DNA of 64,000 nucleotides, from contig CANJTS010000001.1 in the NCBI GenBank assembly GCA_947477655.1, positions 248,001-312,000 on the forward strand. Reading direction: 5' to 3'. Position numbers and translations under genes: made by a program. Numbering within the stretch: the stretch's first letter is position 1; each line of letters starts with the position of its first letter. The notes beneath the pieces are model-generated. The model saw nothing but the letters and a program-made list of their open reading frames with translations, had not been told where the DNA came from and ran no database searches. Source of the DNA: CAILUG01 sp903844415 (GTDB taxonomy: Bacteria > Pseudomonadota > Gammaproteobacteria > Pseudomonadales > Pseudohongiellaceae). Below, piece after piece: positions 1-9,288 of the stretch.

Positions 1-128
1 CCTCATTGCTGATAGCAGTTTCCCCTACTGTGGTAACAGCAGGAAACTTAATCTTAAACATCATTTGGGTAGCCGGGTTGGACTACCCCCTTTGTAAAAC
101 TAATAATTAAAAATATCCAGCAGTATTA

Positions 129-1349
129 TCAGGATAGTCTGTCACGGAAGTCTTCGTACCCGAATTCACGCACTACACTCAGGTGATTGGTGGCGGAATT
201 CCAGATTGCAAGTCTCGGCAAAGGCACACCATTGAAGGTTGTTGTCTTTACCATCGTGTAATGGGCCATATCATCGAAGATTAAGCGCTGCCCCACCATC
301 AGGGGCTGATCGAAACTATAGTCGCCCATGACATCCCCTGCAAGACAACTTAAGCCCCCTAGTCGATAAGTATGAGAAAACTCGCTTGCTAACCCGGAAT
401 TAAAGATATGCGCCCGGTAGGGCATTTCAAGGGTGTCGGGCATATGGCATGTGGCAGAGCAATCCAAGATGGCTATACCGGCGTCATTTTCCATCAAATC
501 AAGAACTTCACTGACCAACACACCCGTACCGATGGCAATGGCTTCGCCTGGCTCCAGATATACCTGCACATCATATTTGGCACTGAAGTTTTTGACACGG
601 TCGATCAAACCTGCAACATCATAATCAGGATGAGTAATATGATGCCCACCCCCAAAATTCACCCACCGCATCTGCTTGAGCAACTCAGGGCATTGCTGTT
701 CCACCGCATCTAAGGTGCGGGCAAGTGGGGCAAAATTCTGTTCGCATAAGGTATGAAAATGCAAACCCGTTATGCCACTAAGATCTTTGCCCAGCAATTG
801 CTTTATGGGTGTGCCTAACCGCGAACCAGGGGCACACGGATCGTAGAGCGCTACCGCCCCTTCGGAATGGCATGGATTGATGCGTAAGCCAAATTCCAGT
901 TGTGGACGCGCCTTACGGGCGGCATTAATCAAGGGCTGAAACCGTAGCCACTGGGAATAGGTATTGAAAACAACATGATCGGCGAAGGTCAGGATCTGCT
1001 GGAGATCCCCAGCTGTGAAAGCAGCAGAATAAACGTGAACTTCCTTGCCATATTCCTCCTTACCTAAACGCGCTTCCAGTAAGCCACTGGCGCAAGTGCC
1101 CGACAGGTAACGCATTACCAGCGGTGCCAGACTGAACATGGAAAAAGCTTTCAGTGCGAGCAATATTTTGGCGCCCGATTGCTGTTCAACTGACTGTAAC
1201 AACTGCAGATTACGCTCCAGCGCAACTTCATCCACAACAAAACAAGGGGACGGCACACATGTAGGATCAAAGCTCGAAAACGTGCTGGCGGCAGGCGACT
1301 TAGACAAGATCGAATCCAGGATCTTCAATGACCTGCCACGGCAATCCAT
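129..1349 (-). CDS. nspC: Carboxy(nor)spermidine decarboxylase
   Basis: PLP enzyme of the alanine-racemase fold (group IV decarboxylase) that removes the carboxyl group of carboxynorspermidine or carboxyspermidine, the last step of the aspartate-semialdehyde route to triamines. Length (406 aa) fits the family. The PLP lysine is K67 in LLALKAFS; a glycine-rich GGGHH phosphate-binding loop and the family segment LDCSATCHMPDTLEMPYR are present. It is the third gene of a speA-dehydrogenase-decarboxylase operon. The ATG used here overlaps the upstream gene by 50 nt and has no clear ribosome binding site; a TTG at 1307 that overlaps the upstream stop by a few bases, with GGA about 8 nt before it, is a good alternative start. 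Family assignment is firm; the exact substrate (norspermidine, spermidine or agmatine-derived) is open. Confidence 0.93.
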   Translation of the reverse strand: MDCRGRSLKILDSILSKSPAASTFSSFDPTCVPSPCFVVDEVALERNLQLLQSVEQQSGAKILLALKAFSMFSLAPLVMRYLSGTCASGLLEARLGKEEYGKEVHVYSAAFTAGDLQQILTFADHVVFNTYSQWLRFQPLINAARKARPQLEFGLRINPCHSEGAVALYDPCAPGSRLGTPIKQLLGKDLSGITGLHFHTLCEQNFAPLARTLDAVEQQCPELLKQMRWVNFGGGHHITHPDYDVAGLIDRVKNFSAKYDVQVYLEPGEAIAIGTGVLVSEVLDLMENDAGIAILDCSATCHMPDTLEMPYRAHIFNSGLASEFSHTYRLGGLSCLAGDVMGDYSFDQPLMVGQRLIFDDMAHYTMVKTTTFNGVPLPRLAIWNSATNHLSVVREFGYEDFRDRLS

Positions 1350-2508
1350 ACAAATTCATGTCAGCCATAAACGGATCAGGGTCCAACTGCTCCATGTTCC
1401 ATACGCCTGCTTTAGCCCATTTACCTTCCAGCATCATCTTGGCACCGATCATTGCTGGCACACCCGTGGTGTAGGAAATCGCTTGCGACAACACTTCCCG
1501 GTAACAGGCTTGATGATCACAAATGTTGTAGACGAAGATGGCGCGTGGTTTGCCATCTTTTAGGCCAGTGACATGACAGCCGATACAGGTCTTGCCCACC
1601 GTGCGTGGTCCCAACGTGGAGGGATCAGGCAACAAAGCCTTGAGAAACTGGATTGGCACAATCTGCTGCCCCTGGAACAGGACCGGGTCGATGCGGGTCA
1701 TACCCACATTACCGAGCACTTCCAGATGTTTAAGGTAACTTTCCCCGAAACTCATCCAAAATTGGGCACGTTTCAACGTGGGGAAATTTTTGGTGAGAGA
1801 TTCCAACTCTTCATGGTACATACGGTAGATATTGTAGGTGCCTACCCCATCAGGACAGGTAAAAGATTGCTTGAGCGACATGGCAGGTGTGGTGACAAAC
1901 TTGCCACCTTCCCAGTGTTGACACTCGGCAGTGACTTCACGAATGTTGATTTCGGGATTGAAGTTGGTAGCAAAAGGATAGCCATGATTACCACCGTTGA
2001 CGTCGATGATGTCGAGGGTGTGGACCTCATCAAAATAATGTTTTGCTATCCAGGCCGTGTAAACGTTGGTAGCACCCGGATCAAAACCGGAACCCAGCAA
2101 CGCCATTAAGCCGGCCTTGGCAAATTTTTCCTGGTACGCCCACTGCCATTTGTATTCAAACTTTGCATTATCTAGCGGTTCGTAATTGGCGGTGTCCAGA
2201 TAGTTAACACCAGCTTCTAGGCAGGCATCCATAATGTGCAAATCTTGATAAGGCAGTGCAACGTTGATGACTAGTTGCGGCTGAAATTTACGTATCAGCG
2301 CCACCAGCTCCGGCACATTGTCTGCGTCTACTTGTGCAGTCTGGATGGAGCGACCATGGGTTTCGCTGATCTGCTGTGCAATTTTCAGACATTTGGATTC
2401 GGTACGACTGGCAAGAGTAATTTCACTGAAAACGGCCGGCAAGAGTGCACATTTGTGGGCCACCACTTGCCCCACTCCGCCTGCACCAATAATAAGAACT
2501 TTTGCCAT
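1300..2508 (-). CDS. Carboxy(nor)spermidine dehydrogenase (saccharopine-dehydrogenase family)
   Basis: NAD(P)-dependent enzyme that condenses L-aspartate-4-semialdehyde with a diamine (putrescine, diaminopropane or possibly agmatine) and reduces the imine to a carboxylated triamine. The N-terminus has a Rossmann loop GAGGVGQV at residues 8-15, and the whole 402 aa sequence looks like the LYS9/saccharopine dehydrogenase family in its carboxynorspermidine synthase form. It starts 18 nt after the speA stop and its product is the substrate of the downstream decarboxylase, so the three genes form a pathway operon. A GAGGG element lies about 10 nt before the ATG. Lysine biosynthesis is the only other role of the family and is unlikely next to speA and nspC. 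Confidence 0.92.
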   Translation of the reverse strand: MAKVLIIGAGGVGQVVAHKCALLPAVFSEITLASRTESKCLKIAQQISETHGRSIQTAQVDADNVPELVALIRKFQPQLVINVALPYQDLHIMDACLEAGVNYLDTANYEPLDNAKFEYKWQWAYQEKFAKAGLMALLGSGFDPGATNVYTAWIAKHYFDEVHTLDIIDVNGGNHGYPFATNFNPEINIREVTAECQHWEGGKFVTTPAMSLKQSFTCPDGVGTYNIYRMYHEELESLTKNFPTLKRAQFWMSFGESYLKHLEVLGNVGMTRIDPVLFQGQQIVPIQFLKALLPDPSTLGPRTVGKTCIGCHVTGLKDGKPRAIFVYNICDHQACYREVLSQAISYTTGVPAMIGAKMMLEGKWAKAGVWNMEQLDPDPFMADMNLYGLPWQVIEDPGFDLV

Positions 2509-2526
2509 GACTCTAGCGCCCTCTAC

Positions 2527-4434
2527 TCAGTCTTCTTTTTCGTAATATGTGTAGCCGTTCATGCTATCGCTGAACAGCTTGATGATCTGCTGGCGATCTT
2601 TAATGGTAATTCGGCCTTCTCGAACTGCCCGTTCAGCAGTGTTGCGATGCCGCAATTGCATTTCTTTGGGGTGATATTCCACATAACTGAGCACATCAGA
2701 AATTGTGTCGCCGTGCATTTCCTTGACGAAATCGTAAGTGCCGTCGCGATTAATGCGCACACTCACCACGTTAGTATCGCCAAACAAGTTATGCAGATCA
2801 CCCAAGGTTTCCTGATAGGCGCCTACCAGAAACACTCCCACATAATATTCTTCGCCTTCGCGCAAAGCATGTAATGGCAGCACTGTAGCAACTTCAGTTT
2901 CGCCCACAAACTTGTCGATCTTGCCGTCGGAGTCGCAGGTAATATCGGCAATCACTGCTTTGCGCATGGGTTCTTCGTGTAAGCGATGTATAGGCGCAAT
3001 CGGAAACAATTGGTCAATAGCCCAGGTATCGGGCAAAGATTGAAACAAACTGAAATTACCGTAGTAAATATCCGCAAGCGAAAGTTTGAGACCCTCCAGA
3101 TCCGCTGGAACCCGTGCCATACCCTCAGCGATATCGGCAATTTTTTGCAGCAAATCTAGAAACATATTTTCTGCTACCGATCGTGTGCGCAAATCCAGAT
3201 GACCACGCTTGAACAATTCGCGCGCTTCATTGCGATAGAAGTGCGCATCGTTGTAACACTCCTGTAAGCGTGCTTCTGACAAATTGGGGTAGATGTCGCG
3301 CATGTTGGTTATAAGATCGTGCTCATCTGCATGGGGCGGCGGCAATTTTGCGGCTTCAAAAGTAGTGGTATCCAAAATGTTGAAAATCAGGATGGAAGAA
3401 TAAGCAATCGTGGCCCGTCCGGATTCAGTAACAATGGTCGGATGTGGAATATCGTAATCGTCAAATGTGTTTTTGAGGGTATCGACGATATCTTCACAAT
3501 ATTCGTTGAGTGAATAGTTGCGGCTTTGCCCATCATTGGAACCCCAGCCTGTGTAATCCACGGCAAGCCCACCCCCAAGGTCAATGAATTTAAGAGGGGC
3601 ACCTTCTTTAACCAAACCGGCATAGAGCTGACAAACTTCCGTGATACCACTACGGATATCTTGAATATTGGGAATTTGAGAGCCTAGATGGCAATGTAAT
3701 AACTGCAAACAATGCAGCATGTTTTCAGCTTTGAGGGTGTCTATCAAATCGACCAGTTGGATAGCAGTCAAACCGAACACACTGCGATCACCACTGGTGC
3801 TATTCCAATGCCCACTGATACTGACTGTGGTTTTAACGCGCACCCCGATAATAGGCTCAACATTCATGAAGCGGCTGCGTTCGATAATAATGGGGATTTC
3901 GGTAGGAGTTTCCACCACAAACACACACACAAAACCAAGTTTGATGGCCGACAGGCCCAGGTCTATAAACTCCTGATCCTTGTAGCCATTGCAAATAATT
4001 ATGCTACCCGGCTCTTCCAAGGTAGACAGCGCCACAATAATTTCAGGCTTGCTGCCCACTTCAAATCCATGTTTATAACGAGCACCAAACGCGGCAATTT
4101 CTTCCACTACCTGTGCTTGCTGATTAACCTTAATGGGATAGACGCCACGATATTCACCTTTGTAGCCGAGGGTTTCTATGGCTTTGCGAAACGTGGTGTT
4201 GAGGCGATGTATTTGCGCATCCAAAATATTTTCGATACGCAACAATACCGGCATCTGCAGGTCGCGCTCCAGCATACCTTTGACTATGGCGATTAATTCG
4301 ACTTCAGCATGGAGAGTACGGGCGGTGACATTACCTTTGGCAGAAACGCCGAAATAATCGTTGCCCCAACGCTCAAAACCGTACAAATCTTTGGAGTTTT
4401 CGATGGTCCACACAGGGGGGTCAATGGCGTTCAA
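2527..4434 (-). CDS. speA: Biosynthetic arginine decarboxylase
   Basis: PLP-dependent decarboxylation of L-arginine to agmatine, the entry to polyamine synthesis. 635 aa, as expected for SpeA. The PLP lysine is K102 in YRGVYPIKVNQQ; the HCHLGSQIP and DLGGGLAVDY segments and the CDSDGKID segment with the active-site cysteine are visible. The start codon is TTG; it is supported by GAGGG seven bases upstream and by the absence of a better in-frame ATG. The gene leads an operon with carboxy(nor)spermidine dehydrogenase and decarboxylase. No agmatinase (speB) or agmatine deiminase (aguA/aguB) gene is in the window. Confidence 0.96.
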   Translation of the reverse strand: MNAIDPPVWTIENSKDLYGFERWGNDYFGVSAKGNVTARTLHAEVELIAIVKGMLERDLQMPVLLRIENILDAQIHRLNTTFRKAIETLGYKGEYRGVYPIKVNQQAQVVEEIAAFGARYKHGFEVGSKPEIIVALSTLEEPGSIIICNGYKDQEFIDLGLSAIKLGFVCVFVVETPTEIPIIIERSRFMNVEPIIGVRVKTTVSISGHWNSTSGDRSVFGLTAIQLVDLIDTLKAENMLHCLQLLHCHLGSQIPNIQDIRSGITEVCQLYAGLVKEGAPLKFIDLGGGLAVDYTGWGSNDGQSRNYSLNEYCEDIVDTLKNTFDDYDIPHPTIVTESGRATIAYSSILIFNILDTTTFEAAKLPPPHADEHDLITNMRDIYPNLSEARLQECYNDAHFYRNEARELFKRGHLDLRTRSVAENMFLDLLQKIADIAEGMARVPADLEGLKLSLADIYYGNFSLFQSLPDTWAIDQLFPIAPIHRLHEEPMRKAVIADITCDSDGKIDKFVGETEVATVLPLHALREGEEYYVGVFLVGAYQETLGDLHNLFGDTNVVSVRINRDGTYDFVKEMHGDTISDVLSYVEYHPKEMQLRHRNTAERAVREGRITIKDRQQIIKLFSDSMNGYTYYEKED

Positions 4435-4551
4435 TTAGCTGCCCTCAAAGGCCACATTTACAAGAGGCGCGATTGTACCTAGTTCACTTAGCAAAGCCAC
4501 CCCGGATTAATAAAATTCGGGTTAAGTCCATATGAAGGAAAGTTAGTTATT

Positions 4552-5451
4552 TCAAGGCAATAGATCATCAGTCCAGGCCTTGATGGCGGCGGAATGATCA
4601 ACACTGAAACCTAGCTTTTCCCTGGCCATTATCCAGCGTTCACAAGTCAACCGCGACAGCGGTGCGTCCAACTTTACAGCTGCGCCCAAATCGGCAGCTA
4701 TTTTTACATCTTTGGCTAACAAGCCTAGCGCAAAACCCGTGGCATATTTTTCATCTAGGACATGTTCTTTCATAACCACCTCTGAGATAAACGACTTGCC
4801 CGTAGATACATTCACGATATCGATTAGTGTGTTCGCATCCAGCCCGAAGCGTCGAGCGATCAGCACCGCTTCCGCGGTGGCTGCAAAAGTAGTGGCCGCA
4901 ATGAAATTATTCAGCGCTTTTACTGCATGCCCAGAACCGCTGCCGCCAGTATCGAACAAGCGATTGCCCATAATAGCCAGTATAGTTTTCGCATTTTCGA
5001 TGGCTGCCTTATCGTCTCCGCCAATCATGATTGTCAGAGTGCCCAGCTTGGCCCTGGGTACTGCTCCTGATACCGGAGCATCCAGCAATATTATTTTTCG
5101 TGCTGCCAGAGTGCGCGCCAACACTTGAGTGCCGGTTGGCTCCGAGGAACTCATATCAATAACAATGGTACCCGGGCGTGCAACTTGTAAAAAAACACCC
5201 GCTTCGGCTTGCAGCAGCACCTCACTCACGATTTGGCCGGTGGGCAACATCGTGATAACAAAACTCGAACTTGCAACATCCTTGATGCTGCGCGCCCAAT
5301 GCGCGGCATGTTGTTGGCAAAATTGTTCTGCGCGTGCTGTATCCATGTCATAAACGGTCACTGCATGTCCGGCTTTCACCAGATTAGCCGCCATCGGCCA
5401 GCCCATATTGCCAATGCCGATAAAACCGATTTTCTGTTTGTCTGTACTCAT
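4552..5451 (-). CDS. 3-hydroxyisobutyrate dehydrogenase family oxidoreductase
   Basis: NAD(P)-dependent beta-hydroxyacid dehydrogenase (6PGDH/HIBADH superfamily, 299 aa). The dinucleotide loop GFIGIGNMG is near the N-terminus; the substrate loop appears as DAPVSGA, where most relatives have SGG; the catalytic lysine sits in GHAVKALNNF. I start at ATG 5451 because GGAA lies about 8 nt before it; an upstream in-frame TTG at 5472 overlaps the preceding gene and is weaker. It is the last gene of an operon with a carboxymuconolactone-decarboxylase-like protein and an MHS transporter, which suggests oxidation of an imported hydroxy acid. Substrate unknown (3-hydroxyisobutyrate, tartronate semialdehyde and L-threonate relatives all fit). 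Confidence 0.85.
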   Translation of the reverse strand: MSTDKQKIGFIGIGNMGWPMAANLVKAGHAVTVYDMDTARAEQFCQQHAAHWARSIKDVASSSFVITMLPTGQIVSEVLLQAEAGVFLQVARPGTIVIDMSSSEPTGTQVLARTLAARKIILLDAPVSGAVPRAKLGTLTIMIGGDDKAAIENAKTILAIMGNRLFDTGGSGSGHAVKALNNFIAATTFAATAEAVLIARRFGLDANTLIDIVNVSTGKSFISEVVMKEHVLDEKYATGFALGLLAKDVKIAADLGAAVKLDAPLSRLTCERWIMAREKLGFSVDHSAAIKAWTDDLLP

Positions 5452-5468
5452 ATTTATTTCCAATATCG

Positions 5469-5852
5469 TCAATCAAGACCCAGCTTAGCCAACACTTCTT
5501 TTGTTGCTGTCATCGCCTCTACACCAGTTGGAATACCTGAATAGACCGACGTATGCATGATGATTTCACGAATCTCTTCCACAGTAACACCGTTAGATAA
5601 GGCCCCTTGTACATGCAATTTCAATTGATTGGGCTTGCTCAGTGCGATCAATGCAGTGAGTGTGATGATGCTGCGGGTTTTAAGATCTAATCCCGGCCGC
5701 TGCCACACCTCGCCAAAACAATGGGAGGTGACCATGTCTTCAAACGGGCGGTTAAACGTGGTCGCTAGATTTAACCGCTCTTGTACACCAGCTGCGCCCC
5801 ACATAGTGCAACGCAATTGCATACCTGCATCGTAATTCTTCTTTTCGGTCAT
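5469..5852 (-). CDS. Carboxymuconolactone decarboxylase family protein
   Basis: Small (127 aa) all-helical protein of the CMD/PcaC family. The C-terminal half EIIMHTSVYSGIPTGVEAM is the typical PcaC-like signature. There is no CxxC pair, so it is unlikely to be an AhpD-type peroxidase partner. True PcaC removes CO2 from 4-carboxymuconolactone in the beta-ketoadipate pathway, but many operonic relatives have other, unknown roles. AGGAAG lies five bases before the ATG. It sits 24 nt after the transporter and 17 nt before the dehydrogenase, so a shared transcript and pathway is likely. No other protocatechuate genes are nearby. Confidence 0.83.
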   Translation of the reverse strand: MTEKKNYDAGMQLRCTMWGAAGVQERLNLATTFNRPFEDMVTSHCFGEVWQRPGLDLKTRSIITLTALIALSKPNQLKLHVQGALSNGVTVEEIREIIMHTSVYSGIPTGVEAMTATKEVLAKLGLD

Positions 5853-5876
5853 GGGGGCTTCCTAGTTGATAGTTGT

Positions 5877-7559
5877 TTATAAAGATTGCAAATCCTGACC
5901 TTTGGTTTCAGGAATAAAGAAAGTCAGCAACACCACCCCTATTATTGCGATTACTAAGGGGTACCACAGCCCAAAATGCATATTGCCGTTGGCGGCAACC
6001 ATGGCAAAAGCAATGGCAGGTAAAAACCCCCCAAACCAACCAGAGCCAATATGATATGGCACAGATAAGGCAGTCGAGCGAATTCTGGTGGGAAACATTT
6101 CCAGCACCATGATAGGCATCGGTGCATAAACCATCGTGGAGAATACAATCATCAAAAACAGTAGCGCCATCAACAGCGGAACATTAATTGCCGCAATATC
6201 AACCGCTGCAGGATAACCTTCCAGCGCCAATGCAGCATTCAAACGAGCACGAAAATCACTACGCGCAGCCGCAAGTTCCACTCCAGACAAACTTGCACCT
6301 TCGACACTAGCTACAACTTGCGCGCCAAAGGATACCTGCGCCAACGCGCCGGACTGGGCCTCGGTATTGCTGTAACTTACGCCTAGCCCTGCCAAGGTAC
6401 TCTTGGCAATATCACAGGAAGAGACAAAGGCTCCTTGCCCTACCGGATCAAATTGCAAGGAACATTGTGTGGCATCAGCTGTAACCACTACTGGCGCACG
6501 TTCTTGGGCTTGCACCAGCGCAGGATTAACCAACGCAGCGAATGAGTGAAACATTGTCCACATAGTCAGCACCGACAATATACCGCCCGCGAGAATCACC
6601 GGCTTACGCCCTATTCTGTCCGTCAACACATTAAATAATACGTACAAAGGCACACTCAGAAACGTTACCACCATCATAATAAAAGTCATGGTGGCCGAAG
6701 GTAATTTAAGAATTTGGGTAAGAAAAAATTGTGAATAGAAATGTGCCGTATAAAAGATCACTCCTTGCAGCGCAGTCAAACCAAACAAAGCCAATAACAA
6801 TAATCTCAGATATTTCCATTCGCCAAACGCTTCTTTTAATGGCTGTTTTGCCGCTTTTCCTTCGGCCAACATCTGCTTAAATACTGGTGACTCATCCAAA
6901 TTTAAACGAATCCAGACAGATATAATCAATAAAAAGAACGACAGCAGAAATGGAATGCGCCAGCCCCAGTCCAGAAAATTCTGTTCTCCGAGTGCAGTGC
7001 GCGTGACATAAATAATCAGAAACGACATGAATAACGCAAAGGCAGCGGCTGCTTGAATCCATCCCACGTAATAACCCCGTTTGGCAACTGGAGCATGTTC
7101 GGCGGTGTATACCACTGCACCCCCATATTCACCCCCAAACGCCAAACCTTGAATTAGACGCAAAATGATCAGCAGAATCGGCGCGAGAATTCCCACCGAC
7201 TTATAGGTAGGCAAAAGCCCGATACCCACGGTCGCAGATCCCATCAAGATGATGGTGATCAAAAATGCTTTCTTGCGTCCTGACCTATCCCCCATGCTGC
7301 CAAAAACTAAAGCACCCAAGGGTCGTATGAAATAGCCCACAGCAAACACCAACAGCGAAAAAATAAACGCTGCAGTCTCATTCAAGCCCGAAAAAAAATG
7401 CGCGGAAATAATGGGCGCCATCGAACCGAAAAGAATGAAATCGTAGGCTTCAAACACCGTGCCCATGGATGTAGCTAAAATAATGCGCCGTAATTTACGG
7501 TCTTCTTGGGTTGATCTCATTTTTGTATGGTCTTGTGGTGGGATATTATTTTTATGCAC
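5877..7559 (-). CDS. MHS-family MFS transporter with periplasmic insert
   Basis: Proton-coupled uptake carrier of the metabolite:H+ symporter group (major facilitator superfamily). Typical signatures are GTVFEAYDF in the first membrane helix, the loop GDRSGRKKAFL, RLIQGLAFGGEYGGA and a second loop DRIGRKP. The protein is 560 aa, about 110 longer than usual, because residues about 345-458 form a hydrophilic, Ala-rich segment with two cysteines (366, 382) between two late membrane helices, probably in the periplasm. The start is GTG; GGGAG seven bases before it supports this choice over ATG 7520. First gene of an operon with the CMD-like protein and the dehydrogenase. Substrate is probably an organic acid (inference). 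Confidence 0.88.
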   Translation of the reverse strand: MHKNNIPPQDHTKMRSTQEDRKLRRIILATSMGTVFEAYDFILFGSMAPIISAHFFSGLNETAAFIFSLLVFAVGYFIRPLGALVFGSMGDRSGRKKAFLITIILMGSATVGIGLLPTYKSVGILAPILLIILRLIQGLAFGGEYGGAVVYTAEHAPVAKRGYYVGWIQAAAAFALFMSFLIIYVTRTALGEQNFLDWGWRIPFLLSFFLLIISVWIRLNLDESPVFKQMLAEGKAAKQPLKEAFGEWKYLRLLLLALFGLTALQGVIFYTAHFYSQFFLTQILKLPSATMTFIMMVVTFLSVPLYVLFNVLTDRIGRKPVILAGGILSVLTMWTMFHSFAALVNPALVQAQERAPVVVTADATQCSLQFDPVGQGAFVSSCDIAKSTLAGLGVSYSNTEAQSGALAQVSFGAQVVASVEGASLSGVELAAARSDFRARLNAALALEGYPAAVDIAAINVPLLMALLFLMIVFSTMVYAPMPIMVLEMFPTRIRSTALSVPYHIGSGWFGGFLPAIAFAMVAANGNMHFGLWYPLVIAIIGVVLLTFFIPETKGQDLQSL

Positions 7560-7912
7560 AAAGGCACTCCCTTGTGTACCAACCCCACAAATATAGTTGA
7601 ATAGACTAGGGGTTGATAGTGGGGTAGATAGCGGGGTAGGTAGTAGGATAGATGGTGGCGCTAATAGCGCGACGCAGCATGTTGCTAAGGGCTGCAGAAA
7701 AGTCTGTTAAAGTAGGCTCGCATGACAAAATATTGTAAGCACTAAACAAAGGAGTATTAGCGGCACTTACTCGTTAAGCTGTTAAGATCCTCGAAGTTGA
7801 AACCGCTAGGCTAACAATCATATATTGGTAGCTTGCTATAAGACATCTCTAGCACTGGCGGCCTTCAAAGTTTTGAAATTTTGTCCTGCTCAAGGAAATT
7901 GAATACACTTTT
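7560..7912. other. Intergenic region with short degenerate tandem repeat
   Basis: 353 bases between the divergent transporter operon and the minor-pilin operon. It must hold promoters for both. I see four degenerate 12-base units of the type GATAGYGGGGTA at 7615-7662, then a small hairpin GCGCT-AAT-AGCGC at 7658-7670. No open reading frame with a plausible start is present. Confidence 0.6.
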
Positions 7913-8509
7913 ATGATGCCATCCTCCATACCCCATCGCTATTCATCTGGAGTCACACTGCTAGAGATACTGATTGCCATGTCAATTTTGGCTATTATGA
8001 TCACGGTAGCGATGCCCAGTTTAAGCACCTTTGGCGACAATCAAAAGTTGGTGGGTTTGGCCGAACAAGTATTTGGGCATTTACAGCAGGCGCGCTCAGA
8101 AGCAGTGACCCGCAGTCAAACCGTTTATGCAAACTTTGCAGTGGATGGCACAAGCAGCTGGGAATATGGTATCAGTCTAAATAGCGAGTGTGTGGCAGCT
8201 GAAACAGATCCTACCGAAACTGATGCTTGTGTGATTATTGTTGATGATGGCGATGGTGCTGATAATGATGCCGACTTGGTGTTAATGCGATTTACCAGTG
8301 ACGATCATGATGACATCAGCATGGATATAGCTAACTTTTCTAGTGACACCACAGAATTTATTTTTGATTCTGTGCGCGGTATGGCTAGTTCTGGACAAAT
8401 TGAACTGGAAAACAGTAGCGGCAAACAGCTGCGCATAAACGTGAGCCGCTTGGGTCGGGTCAGCATTTGTTCACCTGACGATTCTATTCAAAATTACGGG
8501 GCATGTTGA
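7913..8509 (+). CDS. fimT: Minor pseudopilin, GspH/FimT type
   Basis: Type IV pilus minor pilin that helps prime pilus assembly at the inner membrane (198 aa). The class III leader SSG|VTLLEILIAM gives a prepilin peptidase (PilD) site after Gly13, with Glu at +5 and a hydrophobic N-terminal helix; the +1 residue is Val, not the usual Phe/Met. A GspH/FimU-like beta domain with Cys pairs follows. First gene of fimT-pilW-pilX-pilV-pilE; its last codons overlap the pilW start (TGTTGA). FimT and FimU cannot be separated by eye. Confidence 0.87.
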   Translation: MMPSSIPHRYSSGVTLLEILIAMSILAIMITVAMPSLSTFGDNQKLVGLAEQVFGHLQQARSEAVTRSQTVYANFAVDGTSSWEYGISLNSECVAAETDPTETDACVIIVDDGDGADNDADLVLMRFTSDDHDDISMDIANFSSDTTEFIFDSVRGMASSGQIELENSSGKQLRINVSRLGRVSICSPDDSIQNYGAC

Positions 8510-9288
8510 CTGTGCGCACAAAAAACCAGTCAGGATTTACGCTAACTGAGCTAATGATCACGATTGCGCTAAGCATGACGGTTATCAGCTCCATGCTGCT
8601 CGGTTATCTGGGCAACTACACCAGCACGGTAAACACGCTGGCAAGCAGCAAATTGAATCAAGAATTATCCACCTTGATGAGTTTGATGGTCGGCGAAATA
8701 CGTCGCGCAGGCTACACTTCCACCGTATCTACAGACCCGACTACCAATCTTTTTAATAAAAAAGATCTTACCGCTATGGAAGTTTATAACTCCACTGCAA
8801 ACAACCAGCAGGCCGCCGCAACCGGCAGTGGTTCGTGCATCGTACTTTCATATGATTTAGATAAAGATGGCATTGTCGATACCGCAGAACTCATTGGCTT
8901 TAGACTGAAAGATGGAGTTGCGCAAATGCGCACCGTAGGCAATGCCGCTGATCCTGACACCTGTGCCGACCAAAATAATACTTGGAGCGATCTGACTGAT
9001 ACGGACTTCGTCACCATCACTACCCTCAATTTTGACCAAGGCGCTTCTGAATGTTTAAACACCAGAGAGCCCAACACAATTGATGATGACCTCAACAGAA
9101 CTGTGGACAATATCGAAGAGTATGATTGTTACGACTTGCCACTGCCTATCGACGGCAGTGGTAACATCACTGTAGAAACACGCCAGCTAGCCATTACTGT
9201 GGCGGGTAATCTTACCAACGATGATTTCGTGCGTTTGTCACTAACTCAAAATGTTCGGGTTCGTAATGACTGGGTTAGGGTTCGCTAA
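8503..9288 (+). CDS. pilW: Minor pilin PilW
   Basis: Minor type IV pilin (261 aa) of the PilW family. The leader ends QSG|FTLTELMITIAL, with the conserved Gly-Phe cleavage site and Glu5, followed by the hydrophobic helix. The body contains LNQELSTLMSLMVGEIRRAGY, the usual PilW segment with an arginine pair. In Pseudomonas and relatives PilW joins FimU, PilV, PilX and PilE in the priming or tip complex. Start overlaps fimT by 7 nt; its stop TAA overlaps the pilX ATG, so translation is coupled. Confidence 0.9.
   Translation: MLTVRTKNQSGFTLTELMITIALSMTVISSMLLGYLGNYTSTVNTLASSKLNQELSTLMSLMVGEIRRAGYTSTVSTDPTTNLFNKKDLTAMEVYNSTANNQQAAATGSGSCIVLSYDLDKDGIVDTAELIGFRLKDGVAQMRTVGNAADPDTCADQNNTWSDLTDTDFVTITTLNFDQGASECLNTREPNTIDDDLNRTVDNIEEYDCYDLPLPIDGSGNITVETRQLAITVAGNLTNDDFVRLSLTQNVRVRNDWVRVR

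Noticed and set aside
18..100. Hairpin GGGTAG/CTACCC after nspC
   Set aside because: Six pairs with a ten-base loop and no U-tract on the nspC strand; too weak to call a terminator.
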